Source: Acanthosoma haemorrhoidale
Lineage: Eukaryota; Arthropoda; Insecta; Hemiptera; Acanthosomatidae
DNA length: 64,000 bases
Direction of reading: 5' to 3'
Assembly: GCA_930367205.1 (NCBI GenBank)
Contig: OV884011.1
Coordinates: 91,001,474 to 91,065,473, forward strand
Below the pieces are notes generated by a model. It was not told the origin of the DNA. It saw only the letters and a list, made by a program, of their open reading frames with translations, and ran no database searches. This document shows positions 41,101-49,799 of this stretch, piece after piece (positions within the stretch are counted from its first letter, which is position 1; every line of letters begins with the position of its first letter). The position numbers were made by a program, and so were the translations under genes.

Positions 41101-44100
41101 TCATAGTAATATACATGTGAATTTTCAGTCCTCATAAAATGAGAGAAATGTGGAAAATACACAGTTTGCTTACTGAATTCTTCTTGTACATCTGGCTACA
41201 AACCTTTTTGTGTTTATTACTTAATATTAAGTACTCTGGAGGCCTGGTGAGCTAGCCTTTTAAGCCTAGGGTTCGATCCACCTTGAAGATTCCCACTTAA
41301 AGATATTTGCTGATCAGCCTGGTTCTGGTCCAGGTCTGATTAACCTCATGAGGTAAAATGAGTGGCTACATGAATAAAGAAATAGCTAAGGTTTAGAAAA
41401 CTGAATTAAAGGTTGAGTGTTTTGGAGGCAATTTCCCTACCTCAAAAGTAACCTTAATTGGCCTGCCATCTGTATCTCTTTTAAGAATGTTAACTTGGAT
41501 TCATTTGCCATTATATTCGTTTGATTATGTACTCAGTCTTCTCTTGATTGAAAATGAGAATCGCCTTCACAGCACCTGTCAAAAGTATTCAGGTGAGCCC
41601 CAGATTTCTTATTACTTTTCATCCTAGAAGTAGATATGTCAGTAGGATGAGATATTAATGCATCCAGTAATTTTCCTATTCCTTCCTATACTACTATAGT
41701 GTCTTTCATTAAGCGCTTCCTATCTTTAAATTTAAATAAAGCAAAGTGTGTGTGAGATATCATCAAAAATTTTTATTCGTTTGAAAGGCCTATTGATGCC
41801 ATTATGTATAGAATATAACATCATGCAAATGTCCACCGCCGCTTCGTTGGGTGGTGCGCATCCGAAATATCCAATTTTCCATGACTCTGGCGCATAAATC
41901 GGGCTGAATTTGACTGATGGCATGGGTTATGTTGGCTTTAAGGACTGCTGTGATTTTCGTATAGACCTGCGACTTAAGAAAACCCCACAAGAAAAAGTCT
42001 AACGGGGTCAAATCGCATGATCTCGGTGGCTCGCTTGTGCAGAATGTCCAATGTGGCACATAGCGCCGTCCTGTTGAAACCACATGTCGTTGGTGTCCGT
42101 ATCATCCAATTCAGGGCAAAATAAGTTGAAAATCATCGACCTATAGCGCTCACCATTGACAGTGATGGCCTAGCCAATGTTGTTCTCAAAGAAATATAGA
42201 CCGATGATGCCGCCAGCCCAAAATCCACACCAAACAGTGACTTATTCGGGATGCATTGGACGCTCTTGGATCTCGTGTGGATTTTTATCGTCCCAAATTT
42301 GACAATTTTGTTTGTTGACGTACCCATTCATCCAGAAATGGGCCTCATCACTAAAGATGATTTTTTGATGAAAGTTAGGGTCAGTTTCCAACTGTTCCAG
42401 GGCCCATTCAGCGAACACACATTGTTGTCTAAGGTCGTTTCCCTTCAGATCCTGGTCATTTGAATTTTGTACGGGTGCAGGCCCAAGTCATGACACAAAA
42501 TATTCCCCAAGTTGTGGTCTGCGAAATACCGAATTCTTGTGAGTGACGCGAAATCAACTGCCTCGGATTCTCCTGCACACTCTCACGGACAGCGGTGATG
42601 TTTTAGGCAGATCTTGCATTTCGTCGACGTACGGGTGTTGGTTGATTGTTTACTGAACCAGTGGACTCAAATTTATCCACCACACTGCGAATAGTCCTCG
42701 GTAGGACAGTTATGGGGACCGTAAAATGGGCGAAGTCAGCGGAAGGAATGTTGCCCGAACAGAACACCCAAAACAACTTGATCATTTGCATGTGTTGTTG
42801 AACACTAAATCCGTCCATGGTGATTTGGCAAAACAGACTGAATCAATGACAGCCAATTCGACAGATGCAGCTTCAACAATATGGCCGCTATCAACTGTCA
42901 AAGTTTGGAAGTCCTTATTGGAAGATGCTTTACATGTTATGGAATTCTTTACAAAACAGGGTTAAAGTTTGATAGTAATGCCTAAATAGATTTTCACTTT
43001 ATAACATACTGCCTTATTTATTTTTTAGGTGAGACTGAGTTTTATAACATGCAGTAAATTGGATCCAGAATTACAAGTAATAAAAAGACAGTTAGGATTG
43101 ACACTGATTAAATTTGAGGATGCTAATGTGGAGTTACATCCATTCATTCGACAGCATTCATTTGAAAACAATCAGATTTTAATGAATAATATAATCCAAC
43201 ATTATAAAGATGTAAGTAGCTACCAAATGATTTTAAACAGTAGATTTAATGTCTTTTGCTTATTTAATTTAAATATATAACATATCTTTATAGGAGCTGA
43301 AGTGGCAAGCCGGAATTATATTGGGTTCTGTTGATTTCTTGGGAAACCCTATTGGTTTTGTAAATGATCTCTCTGAAGGTGTATCAGGTTTGATATATGA
43401 AGGCAATGTCGGGGCCCTTGTGAAAAATGTGGCTCATGGATTATCTAACTCAGCAGCAAAAGTTACTGGTAAAGTTTACTGCCAAGTAATCTTATATTTT
43501 ATGTAAAATTAATCTTTATCATATTACAAAAAAAAGTTGTTGGCTTCTTTCAAAAATGTTTTTATTTAAATATTAATAAATTTTCCCGGTTCTACTGAGT
43601 TCTCGTAATTTCTGTTATTATTTGAAAATTATTCCAAATGGCCTATGGAAGTAAGAGTGTCGACAGTTCAGCAATTTCTGTGGACTTGACTTGTTTTATA
43701 AGGTATTTTATTTCTCTATTTTTTAATTCAACTTTATGCAGAAACTCTCGGAGATGGTATTGGACGAGTGATTTTGGATGACCGCCATGAAGAGATGAGG
43801 CAGAGAATCAGATCAGTCAAATCAGGGTCAAGTGGAGAGCATCTTGTTGCTGGTCTAAAAGGTCTTGGATTTGGCTTATTGGGAGGCGTTACTTCGTTAG
43901 TAAAGCAAACTTATGATGGAGCTGCAGCAGATGGCTTTCAGGTTTGCAAAAGTTGTTTTAATCCTACGATTTTGCACCCAAAATTGTACTCTTTGCAAAA
44001 ACTTTGAAATTATTTTATGTTGCTGCTAATGTGTTCCAAATGTTTAGTTTACATGTGGGAAAGTCAAAAGTTTAAATCTTAATTATCTTGAGAAAGCTTA

Positions 44101-47100
44101 AAATTTAGAGAAGTATGGTTACTTACTTTTTCACATATGCCCCAATAAAATATCACCTGGAAAAAATATAACTCATTCATTTAACTTAATACATTTTCAT
44201 TACACTGTATGTCTTAATATATTCATTGAACTTAGGTACATAAGTTTACCATTTCAAATCGATGAGATAATTGTTATAGTTGCTTTCAAAGATGTTTGAA
44301 GATCTTTCATCTCGTAGATAAAAAACAATTGTACCTGCTTGAGAATTGAGCCTCTTCTTTTAGGGTTGGCAAATAAAAAATTGTGGGGGATTTTAGTTCA
44401 AAATTAGGGGTGATTCTTCTTTTCTCCAACATGGAGTCTTCATCTCGAGAGGAAGTTTGTTCAATAATAAATCATTAATGCTTGCTGCAGAGCTGTTCTT
44501 AGGCTTGAAAATAGCTCTCTCCTCAAAGAAATTCTTCTTTCTTTATTTAAAGCTAAAATCGATCTAATCAGGGTCTTGTCACTTGAAGTCTTCAAATCTT
44601 TGAAAATTCAAACACAACTTCACGGATTTTTTCCAGAATGCAGACTTTGTCCTCTTGTTCCTTTAACCTTTTATCACCAATATCTAGAAGAAATTTTTTC
44701 TTCTGCCTTCTAATCCCTTTGAGATGGACTCTCACATTATCTTGCAAGAACACTAACTTCATTTAGGTTATTAGAAAGTGATGGTAGGGACATGCTGGCG
44801 ATTTGGTTGGCTACACATTAAAAATACATACTACATGTACTCTAAAAGCACCGATCATTTGCTGTACACAATGTCTTTACAGTGTCCAAGGTCAACCTTT
44901 CCAAACTCAACCACTTTTTTGAAATATTAATAACCTTCCTGTAAAATCCTTTTATCAAACAATAGTTTTGACTCTCTCTCTCTCAACTGCTGACTAATAA
45001 CTGACTCTTCACTTCAATCTTTGGCTCAAGACTTATAACAACTGACTCTCTCTATATTCAACTAACAACTGACTGGCGTTTAAACAGAGACATAATAGTC
45101 TGAAAAACAAACCAAAATAATCCGCTTTCAATCCCATAGCTCTCTCTACTGCCATGGCCTCATAAATAACATATGTTATGTGCCATCATCTATTCATTTA
45201 TTTAAATTAAATTAATTATGATGAAATCAAAATATAACTACAATTTATAACTGTATGGTCATGTGTTGTTCCCAAGAAAAAGCGTTTTTCAGTCGTATTG
45301 AGAAATAACTCTATTCCATAACAACTCATGGTAAACACTTATATGCACTCCTGACTTTTAAATGTTTTAATCTTAGTATTTGTGATTATAATTACTGATT
45401 TTAATTATTTATTTAAATGTTCGCAGGGTCTCATTTCAGGCTTGGGAAAAGGGCTGATCGGAACTGTTACCAAACCAGTTGTTGGGGTTCTTGATTTAGC
45501 CTCCGAGACTGCTACAGCTGTTCGAGATTCTAGTAGAAGGTATACAATTTTTTATTTTTGTTTTCTGTTACCATCATGTACTTAAGCTCCTGGCTATCCC
45601 TCTAAATTTATGAAATAATTTATTAATTAATTAGGTCACTGGTGTTTCTTCTAGTTTTTGAAATTGTGGTCCAAACATAAATGACATGTTTGTTCTTAGT
45701 TAGTAATAATTTTATATCTGATAGTTATACTTTTTATTCTAGCTCCAGCAAGCAGATTCCTAACAAGAAGAGATCACCAAGATGTGTAACAAGTCCTTCA
45801 GGTTTTCTGCCTCCCTTCAGCAAAAAGCAAAGCCAAGGGCAACAATTCCTTTACACACTCAACAGCAGAAAATATTCTGAACTGTTAGCATAGTTGATAT
45901 TCAATAATCTGATAATAATTGCTGCATTTTTTTTCTTTTGTAATAATTCATTTATTTTATTTTGAGGTTTATGGCTTATGAAATTCTGAGGAGTGGAAGT
46001 GAGGACTTGAGGATCGTAATATCAAGTGAAAACGTTCGTGTTTTCAGCTGCAATACATCATCTAATAGTAGCACTATAGTATTTGAAAGACAATTAGGGT
46101 ACGTTAATCTGCCGTATGTTAGTAAATATTTTGTAAGTAGTTCTTCACATACATTTTATCCCAGATCACATAACTGTTCAGTTGTCCTTAAAAAAATTAT
46201 TACTGGCAATAAAGTTACAATGGTTATCTTGAGTTTCTTATGTTATGTTATAACATCTCAACAATTGATTAGTTCATATATTTGTAATTTACTTATGTGC
46301 CACCATAATTATATTTCAGATGGGGATTTTATTTTACAAGTTACTACCATTGGCCATCAATTGGTCACAATATGTGTTTAGGAGTGATTGGTATAATTAA
46401 TTTTTAATGGAATGAAGATTATGTTTTCAGTTTTTGTTGTTTGCAATTAATGTACCTTAGTTTAGTAAGGCAATAGTTGTAAATAATTAAGTGCTATACT
46501 GAATAATATTTAATAATTAACTCCATGATAATGTGTTGTTTTTCTAAACAGTACCAATCTTATAAATATTGAAGGTACATGAATACATGAAGGGCTCTTG
46601 TATAGCTCAAATGACTGAAGTAAGACCATTAGAAGAAAAAATTAGATATTAATTTGTTTTAGGTTGAAATATAAGCTGAGCAGTTCCTGTGATAAACAAT
46701 CTATATACTTAGTTTAGATAAATTAATAAAAGATAACATTTTTTTTTTAGAGAACTGGAAGACTGTAGACCAGTGATAATGCCCGTAGGAATGATTAATC
46801 AAGATTCTACTTACTATATTGAATTGAGGATGGTTGATCAAGGAAGCTCATCGATACTTGCCCAAGAAGGAAAGAGGCCGCGGGTGAGATGTGATTCAGA
46901 AGCAATAGCTGTCTGGGTATGTTTTCTTTTTACTAATGCAGGTTGTGTTGATATTTTCCACATTTTTAAATTGTGTGAACCAAATTTGAGTGAGCCACTC
47001 AGAACTTTGTCAGTTCAGATAGTCTGTAGCCATATTAAAGGTAAAATATTAAAATCGATTTTGCACTTAGCAGTCATTTATTTTAATATTCAATAGGTCT

Positions 47101-47872
47101 AACTCATTTTCTGACAAGGTAAAGCAAGATAGATAAAATCTGAGTTCATATTAGATTCAGTACTCCAAAAACATAAAGTGAGTAAAGTGGTTCAGGTAGG
47201 AAATAGAAAACCTCTTTTAGGTGTGGAGGATTAACAGTAGCCTATTTCTTCGGATGTCATATTTTCTATGATTAAGTGATACTCCAGATGGGATAGCAGT
47301 ACAATTAGCCTAGTGCTGCAGGAGGTTTTGTTACCTCGGGACAACTGGCCACCTGTGATCCTCAGTTAGTCAAGGCTGCAGTAATGATAAAATTGTAGCT
47401 GATGGGATCAAGGTGGCATAATTCCTCTTTAATGTAGGAGTGGGGGGGGAGCCCCCCCCCCCCCCCCTACTATCTAACTAGTTTGAGTACTATCCTATTA
47501 CCAAATAGAATCTTCCTACAATATTTAATTTGTTGAAAATTAATATTTTTTTTATTGATTAATTGTATATAAGTAAAGCTTGTAGAAGTTGGAATATCTA
47601 ATATTAAAAGACTGATACTTTTTATTTAATTTATTTAAAACAAATATCTCTAACCATAAGTTTTCACTTACCTCCGCCAACTTGTGACCATTTATTTGAC
47701 AATATGTTTGTTATCCTTACAGGACTCATCTCCAGAATAAAGATTATTTTTCAATTAATTTCTTGGTATTTGTTTTTGATAGGTGTCACAGCAGGTGAAT
47801 TATGCAAAAGAACAGTACATTGAAAGGCAAAACACCCTAGTCCTTAGTGGAGAAAATTTACTTGAAGATTAA
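8485..47872 (+). CDS. Vps13D: VPS13D, C-terminal half, 40 exons (5' part outside window)
   Basis: Bridge-like lipid-transfer protein at organelle contacts, needed for mitochondrial shape and clearance and for peroxisomes (family knowledge). Exons: 8485-8688, 8754-8914, 9003-9198, 11514-11610, 11693-11814, 13481-13626, 13699-13893, 13976-14111, 15140-15336, 16733-16929, 17044-17214, 19262-19309, 19541-19687, 19767-19864, 19942-20084, 21906-22059, 22954-23158, 23537-23756, 23828-24007, 26467-26574, 26659-26766, 29263-29487, 30556-30734, 31306-31450, 31555-31757, 33146-33341, 33980-34160, 37753-37931, 39212-39304, 39505-39654, 39734-39889, 40059-40265, 43029-43211, 43294-43468, 43742-43941, 45427-45539, 45743-45883, 45967-46098, 46751-46916, 47783-47872. 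All junctions are GT/AG and keep phase; total 6,347 nt ending in TAA. The first exon begins at codon position 2, so the start lies upstream. The UBA domain separates VPS13D from VPS13A-C. No frame break was seen; the gene looks intact. Confidence 0.95.
9589..10910 (+). mobile_element. Mariner (DD34D, irritans-like) element, inactivated
   Basis: Terminal inverted repeats are GGTTGGCCAAAAAGTCCGTT at 9589-9608 and its complement at about 10888-10910, the classical mariner end. Length of 1.32 kb is normal. The transposase is read from ATG near 9770 through stops and a frameshift. Three acidic residues are seen in TGDEKWI, HHDTARLH and YSPDLAPSDFHLF, with 34 residues between the last two. The TA target duplication is not clean. 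It lies in VPS13D intron 9199-11513, same strand. Confidence 0.9.
9770..10837 (+). pseudogene. Mariner transposase pseudogene
   Basis: The reading begins MENQNKHYRHLMLFYLKKGK and continues with the HTH part, then IVLHHDTARLH and the C-terminal HLENFFGSKDRRFFEHGI. Stops interrupt it in the N-terminal part (near 9920 and 9999), after NQP (10520-10522) and near 10599. A 42-bp in-frame tandem duplication at 10083-10166 repeats the VSRLDIWVP segment. The protein cannot be functional. Confidence 0.85.
13300..13420 (+). repeat. Possible SINE-like remnant in VPS13D intron
   Basis: Its 3' part TTTTTTTCTTTGGCTAATAATTATT is the same tail found in the family 1 SINE-like repeats, but no good B box is visible. 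The upstream 13125-13184 contains a reverse-complement B-box-like GGTTCAATCCC and may be a second SINE fragment. Confidence 0.3.
15140..15336 (+). CDS. Vps13D: VPS13D UBA-domain exon
   Basis: This 197-nt exon encodes a ubiquitin-associated domain: QLEKLKALGFHVVDCSKALVE, then CNGQLNDAALWLTQNA. The first helix and GF turn, the alternating middle helix and the final AAxWL helix match UBA domains. Among VPS13 paralogues only VPS13D has one; it binds ubiquitin chains (family knowledge). Two donors overlap at the exon end. The one at 15337 (GAA|GTTAGT) keeps phase with the next exon at 16733, while GTAAAT at 15341 would break it. It lies alone between introns of 1,028 and 1,396 nt. Confidence 0.92.
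15738..16262. repeat. AT-rich dispersed repeat, copy 2
   Basis: Homologous to 7398-7920, in a VPS13D intron. It is bracketed by a near-identical direct repeat of about 35 bp (15668-15704 and 16261-16299, sharing TATTTTACTTAAATATTT and AAAAATAT), longer than a usual target duplication. Confidence 0.55.
16343..16535 (-). repeat. Solo-LTR-like repeat, copy 1
   Basis: Homologous to 62914-63082. On the minus strand it begins near TTATGGCTAGTGGCAAGACA, has TATA-like GTGTATAGATAGAGG, an AATAAA in GATAATAAAGCC, and ends GGGAGACGATAAC. Near the end, ATCGTCT and AGACGAT form a 7-bp hairpin conserved in both copies. The organisation resembles a short LTR. This copy has an insertion near 16480-16495 compared with the other. 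Confidence 0.5.
16733..26766 (+). CDS. Vps13D: VPS13D exons 10-21: VAB (SHR-binding-like) domain
   Basis: Twelve exons encode the six-repeat VPS13 adaptor-binding domain, which in the family recognises Pro-x-Pro-type motifs on organelle adaptors. The strongest signature is the exon 21906-22059, ARIVLEVTLEGSARKL followed by ITVRSALQINN. Other landmarks are FVPFALKNDTGSRLYFAP (19541-19687), MRWILVEPNSTVPF (19767-19864), VWLQPAHYIVLEPP and INLLPYELFYTIKE (23537-23756), and SAPYWLINKTALAIVFKQEG (26467-26574). The domain is split by long introns, 20085-21905 and 24008-26466, the latter carrying two DNA transposons. The 48-nt exon 19262-19309 inside this stretch is less certain and is treated separately. 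Confidence 0.9.
17336..17465 (-). repeat. SINE-like repeat family 1, copy in VPS13D intron
   Basis: Read on the minus strand: body with GGATATTGGGATGATC, then CCTGACCCTGCCTGTATA and the family tail TTTCTTTGGCTACTAATTAT. The tail and the CCTGACCCTGCC block recur in copies at 18045, 49665, 49800 and 55085. Confidence 0.55.
18045..18268 (-). repeat. SINE-like repeat family 1, longest copy
   Basis: On the minus strand: GTCTCCCGCAGTCAACCATC, CTGGGTATATTGC, GAGAGTTCAGACCAAAGAG, then an A-box-like TAACTAAGTTGGTAGATC, the block GGGGATATTGAGGAAGTCCC, GTGACCCTGCC and the tail TTTGTTTGGCCAATTAA. The 5' half is matched by 49800-49890 on the plus strand, giving a unit of roughly 220 bp. Confidence 0.6.
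19262..19309 (+). CDS. Vps13D: VPS13D 48-nt phase-symmetric micro-exon (possible cassette)
   Basis: A good acceptor (TTTTCTCCACAG) and donor (CGATAG|GTAATG) bound exactly 48 nt, entering and leaving in phase 2. It therefore adds 16 residues (SEIPLSCLSWESHFDR) without changing frame. Skipping it joins 17214 to 19541 equally well in phase. It lies between the coiled segment ending NQKE and the Ser/Asn-rich linker before the RRSPFVPFALKN strand, a place where VPS13 proteins vary in length. Whether it is constitutive, alternative or a decoy cannot be told from sequence. Confidence 0.5.
   Translation, partial: VGDSFVLSFLGKPFR
24091..24783. mobile_element. 693-bp TIR-bounded DNA element of unknown family
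   Basis: The ends are inverted repeats: GTAATGTCAGACACAC at 24091-24106 and TGTCTGTCATTAC at 24771-24783 (complement GTAATGACAGACA). The interior is more GC-rich than the intron around it and has no recognised protein; an open frame at 24338-24619 (-) has no known motif. Probably a non-autonomous transposon, inserted in VPS13D intron 24008-26466 just before another element. Confidence 0.5.
24856..25740 (-). mobile_element. HTH-type Tc1/mariner element, copy 1 (internally deleted)
   Basis: One end is GGGTCTTTCATTAAGCGCTT, the other (25712-25740) contains the imperfect inverted match ATCATAAAGCGTTTTCTAAT. On the minus strand the ORF 25611-25198 starts MDGYSVQQHVQMIKLLYQYG, a helix-turn-helix N-terminus with ERTIRSVVDKFESTGSVNNQ. 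After the deletion the frame resumes near DFFLWGFLKSQVY. The middle of the transposase, including catalytic residues, is missing with the same junction as in the copy at 61041. Non-functional. Confidence 0.8.
25198..25611 (-). pseudogene. HTH transposase N-terminus, copy 1
   Basis: A 137-codon frame: MDGYSVQQHVQMIKLLYQYG, the arginine-rich linker RRRNTRSAENIAAVCESVQE and RQSISHRSQELGLSQTTTWG, that is two helix-turn-helix units as in insect Tc1/mariner transposases. The DDE catalytic domain is largely deleted. Confidence 0.7.
25741..26466. other. Intron sequence without recognised feature
   Basis: The rest of VPS13D intron 24008-26466 upstream of exon 26467-26574. No coding or repeat feature was recognised. 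Confidence 0.5.
27017..27680 (-). mobile_element. Tc1-like (DD34E) transposon fragment
   Basis: On the minus strand the C-terminal two thirds of a Tc1 transposase can be read: VWRW-like start disrupted, then WIGISFNVCSELVVVRGRSI, IKEHVVLFAPYISEGFLLMD, the second catalytic Asp in DDNDNARAHRA, and the third acidic residue in WPPQSPDLNPIEHVWE, ending RRLRDVIHARSGNAH. Stops follow EVGIEH and AVVE. No terminal repeats were found. It lies in VPS13D intron 26767-29262. Confidence 0.8.
27718..28260 (-). mobile_element. piggyBac-like transposase relic
   Basis: Minus-strand frames give an acidic N-terminal part (28233-28024: MRKRARSISSSDESDVLEDE ... HVFKQVLCDDFLK), a bridging segment RETNMQH in another frame, DWYPLTNDEVRAYYAL, and 27912-27718 with KIDMYWSKRKIIGTPIFSKI and MPFKRFLTISHYLRDIN. 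This order is that of piggyBac transposases before the first catalytic Asp. At least two frameshifts, and the catalytic core is absent. It abuts the Tc1 fragment. Confidence 0.7.
28398..29262. other. Intron sequence with a poly-C tract, no recognised gene
   Basis: Remainder of VPS13D intron 26767-29262. It contains a 12-C run at 28872-28883. Open frames here have no known motif. Confidence 0.4.
29263..33341 (+). CDS. Vps13D: VPS13D exons 22-26: C-terminal APT1-like region
   Basis: Five exons encode the conserved VPS13 C-terminal region. Landmarks are WCRHFTLQPGVQVRRLKVSL, NKSSYKLQFAQRSF, the tract VPNCYLPFHWPRLDKDQLL, LDVPRCLWSGGFKIDSNNSF, RIDNFSKVTITIHQ, AYAWDEPTQEALL and YENFIYISFTATF. In the family this lipid-binding region follows the adaptor domain. 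The last exon (33146-33341) runs into the beta-trefoil with the motif RSQLWRMTIEGHLQHEG. Intron 26767-29262 is filled by a Tc1 fragment and a piggyBac relic lying side by side, both antisense to the gene. Confidence 0.9.
33146..37931 (+). CDS. Vps13D: VPS13D exons 26-28: ricin-type beta-trefoil segment
   Basis: Two QxW-type repeats are visible: SQLWRMTIEGHLQHEGSG in exon 33146-33341 and TQSWRFTEEGRLCC with CVQAKDGFFGLHKG in exon 33980-34160. This lectin-like fold is a known VPS13D-specific insertion; here it is a structural domain, not a toxin. Exon 37753-37931 closes the module and continues into QRFRPGSGFLSVLVKTDGPT and RVLQITDI, the return to the VPS13 core. A 3.6-kb intron (34161-37752) separates the second and third of these exons and contains a 300-bp tandem duplication and a weak transposase remnant. 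Confidence 0.85.
35173..35760. repeat. Two-copy tandem duplication, period about 300 bp
   Basis: 35173-35472 and 35474-35760 share GTAGTTTTTGAATG, GTTATNCCATTGCATAGGNC, ATTAATGAGNTTTATNGTAG and TTTATTTAATATT-ACCTCTGCATTG in the same order. The copies are well diverged, so the duplication is old. It lies in VPS13D intron 34161-37752. Confidence 0.65.
36895..37325 (+). pseudogene. Possible internally deleted transposase remnant (piggyBac-like?)
   Basis: A short acidic stretch (LREMDEEASEDEIVSEDVL) near 36945-37012 is followed by ELIEEIQ-like sequence, RARKRKRRQ and a terminal CITCKKRQEIQNKTYIV. An acidic N-terminus and a C-terminal cysteine cluster after a basic stretch are seen in piggyBac transposases, but the frame changes and nothing in between is recognised. 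Identity is uncertain. Confidence 0.3.
38000..39200. other. Intron without recognised feature
   Basis: VPS13D intron 37932-39211. AT-rich, no recognised repeat or coding content; the acceptor at its end is preceded by a run of 16 T (39195-39209). Confidence 0.5.
39212..43941 (+). CDS. Vps13D: VPS13D exons 29-35: beta-strand return and ATG_C-like amphipathic region
   Basis: Seven exons. The first four carry LPVVGISLVSQKPPEELLYAY, LLDLSIQDIQVDNQ and a long helical part with IDEKLLLKLFSFVGWN. The last three encode the region shared with ATG2 C-termini: GSVDFLGNPIGFVNDLSEGV, SGLIYEGNVGALVKNVAHGL, SNSAAKVT, then GSSGEHLVAGLKGLGFGLLG. In the family these amphipathic helices insert into acceptor membranes such as lipid droplets and mitochondria. 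Intron 40266-43028 contains a SINE-like repeat and the longest copy of the HTH-type Tc1/mariner element. Confidence 0.92.
41230..41430 (+). repeat. tRNA-derived SINE-like repeat (family 2)
   Basis: A-box-like TGGTGAGCTAGCCTTTTAAG and B-box GGGTTCGATCC are followed by CATGAGGTAAAATGAGTGGC and TACATGAATAAA, shared with 53260-53400 and in part 6110-6290. Located in VPS13D intron 40266-43028. Confidence 0.6.
41699..42940 (-). mobile_element. HTH-type Tc1/mariner element, copy 2 (longest)
   Basis: Begins GTGTCTTTCATTAAGCGCTT and ends near 42940 with the degraded inverted end (GGAAGATGCTTTACATG). Minus-strand pieces: N-terminus MDGFSVQQHMQMIKL (42818), a degraded middle, and C-terminus 42083-41802 with SCDLTPLDFFLWGFLKSQVY, then NITHAISQIQPDLCARVMEN. 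Unlike copies 1 and 3 it keeps the central region (about 42020-42480, with sequence for the catalytic domain), but with frameshifts. About 1.24 kb, close to full length for such elements. Confidence 0.8.
43945..45426. other. Long intron with unclassified, possibly repetitive sequence
   Basis: VPS13D intron between exons 35 and 36. About 44340-45140 is less AT-rich than its flanks and contains repeated AACTGACTCT/AACAACTGACT words near 44990-45080, also seen loosely at 18775-18850. It may be an unclassified transposon; no protein was recognised. Confidence 0.3.
45427..47872 (+). CDS. Vps13D: VPS13D exons 36-40: end of ATG_C region, PH-like domain and stop
   Basis: Exon 45427-45539 holds GLISGLGKGLIGTVTKPVVG with VLDLASETATAVRD, a hallmark of VPS13 C-termini. 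The remaining exons encode the PRCVTSPSGFLPPFS segment and the C-terminal PH-like domain (FMAYEILRSGSEDLRIVISS, then RQLG joined to ELEDCRPVIMPVG), ending VNYAKEQYIERQN...LLED and TAA at 47870-47872. The donor of exon 45967-46098 was chosen at 46099 (TTAGG|GTACGT) because only this phase joins to 46751. An AATAAA lies at 48484-48489, about 610 nt past the stop, a plausible poly(A) signal. Confidence 0.93.
47442..47467. repeat. Poly-G/poly-C inverted tract in VPS13D last intron
   Basis: Eight G (47442-47449) followed by AG and sixteen C (47452-47467), flanked by GTAGGAGT and CTAC. It can fold as a G:C hairpin. Confidence 0.7.
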
Positions 47873-48483
47873 GGCTGCTAAACATTTTGGCAAAGTGAAC
47901 CGAAGAGGGTGTTCAATGAGTCGAAATGGTTGTTATAAATATAATCATGGTTGTAAAGTGTACTATTACTTAGGAAAATTTTCCTTTCGTTTCATATTTT
48001 TCCTTGTAGAAAAGAAGTAGTATTCTTTGTTTTTTTGTAATTATGGTTTCTCTATTTACTCTTTGAGAGATCTTCAAACTTCACTTGTACACTACTTTAT
48101 TTTTATACGGTTTTAGAAACCAAAGGATTTTTAGTGCAAATGGAGAACATTTCTGTGATATTACATAATTATTGTTTTAGTTTGCATTGCATACTTCATT
48201 ATAATTTTAGTTTCCTTTTATCTCTGTTATTTAGAGAGTGTCAATTATATAATATTTGTTGTAGTAATGTTTTTGTATTGTTTTAATTACAATGGTAGCA
48301 TTTATGTTTATAAAGGTTACATTTTTTGAGATGCATTTATTGTCTTCTCATAAAGTTTTACTTGTTACTATATTTTCTGTGAGCTCTTACAAGTCATTTT
48401 CTTGTTAATTTATGGATGTTTAGGCTTTTTTATGTTACCACTATTTATATTAATAACTAAATATATTATTTAAATTTATTGCT

Positions 48484-48489
48484 AATAAA
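48484..48489 (+). terminator. VPS13D candidate poly(A) signal AATAAA
   Basis: An AATAAA about 610 nt past the VPS13D stop, in AT-rich sequence without coding features; it would give a 3'UTR of about 630 nt. Confidence 0.4.
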
Positions 48490-48499
48490 TGAAAATATT

Positions 48500-49660
48500 T
48501 GCTAATATACTTAATATTTCATTTATGGATAATTATTTTGTTTTTTCAAAGCACAAACAAACTTCATGTTTTACGACACTATGCAACCATTCAAAAGTGA
48601 TAAGTCGCTGAAACTTATTTTTTATCACAAAAATCAATATTTTTTATTAAACGTTCTTATTTTTATAATTAAATAATAGTTCTTTTTATATTAAAATATC
48701 TATTTTAATAAATTAAATGAAAATAATTCTGTATTAAATTATTATAGATACAAGAAATTGAAATAAAAAATAAACACCGTTACTTTTTTTTAACTATTAT
48801 TATTGCATCACATTTGTTAATATTTGCTTTTTGGAAGTATTTCATTCCTATTGTTTTATAAATATCCAGTGTGTCTAGCTGGACAATGTTAAGAACCTTT
48901 AATTCCTACCTGTTATTTAAACATATTCACTTCATGGAATACTTATTTTATTCTTAAAAATATTTTGCAAATATGTTTGTATTTGCAGATAGATAGATGA
49001 TATCTTTCTCTACATTTATGTATATATATTCATACATATAAATAGATAACAATGTATGCCTCCAATGCTTTATAAACAAAGTATGGTAAATATAATGCTT
49101 AAATATAAATATAATGCTTAATCAAATCATTTATTTTTATTAGAAAAGACTGAAGTGTTTTACAAGATGTTATTTATTTCTTATTGTTTCACGGGTACTA
49201 TAAAGTTGACGGTGATTATCTTCATTTTCAAAATTATATTTAATCAGATTGTACAAATTTAATTTTATTGTAAAAACATTATAATGAACATTAACTAAAT
49301 ATATATTAAATTATTATTTTTGTTTTTCATCCTCATACCACAGAGTATTAACAGTTTTCTACTAATTGTACATATGTATCTGATATAGATTATTTTTAAC
49401 TAAAAAAATTACCAAACTAAATTTGCCTGGCTTGTGTAGGAAACATTAGGGAACTTAAAAGGAATTAGTTAAATAAAGCTAATCAAATTTCCATCTTAGG
49501 CAATTTAAGAATTATTTAACTATGAATAGTAAAACAATTTACTAAGAAGGCCCAGACAGTTCTATGTTAAAAAAAACATGTAGCATAGCCGTGATAAGGT
49601 GTTTTTTTATACTAAGTTTTATCATAATAAATATCTAAATTAAATACATTACAAATTAAA
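48500..49660. other. Intergenic AT-rich sequence downstream of VPS13D
   Basis: Nothing recognised between the probable VPS13D poly(A) site and the SINE-like pair at 49665. Confidence 0.5.
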
Positions 49661-49664
49661 AATT

Positions 49665-49790
49665 TTAGTTGTGATATAGGTTCTACTATTATTTATAATT
49701 GACAGCCAAAGATAAAGTAAACGGGCAGGATCAGGACTCTATCAAGGTCCTCTCCAATATCTAGTGGGGAACAAGAGCTCTTGGAAAATA
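49665..49790 (-). repeat. SINE-like repeat family 1 (minus copy of a divergent pair)
   Basis: On the minus strand: TTCCCCACTAGATATTGGAG, AGTCCTGATCCTGCCCGTTT and tail TATCTTTGGCTGTCAATTAT, matching the copies at 17336 and 18045. It lies back to back with a plus-strand copy at 49800. Confidence 0.55.
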
Positions 49791-49799
49791 AATTTAGAG

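Noticed and set aside
47320..47400. tRNA-like A-box (TTAGCCTAGTGCTGCAGGAGG) in the last VPS13D intron
   Set aside because: No convincing B box or cloverleaf at the right distance, and no shared tail with the two SINE-like families.
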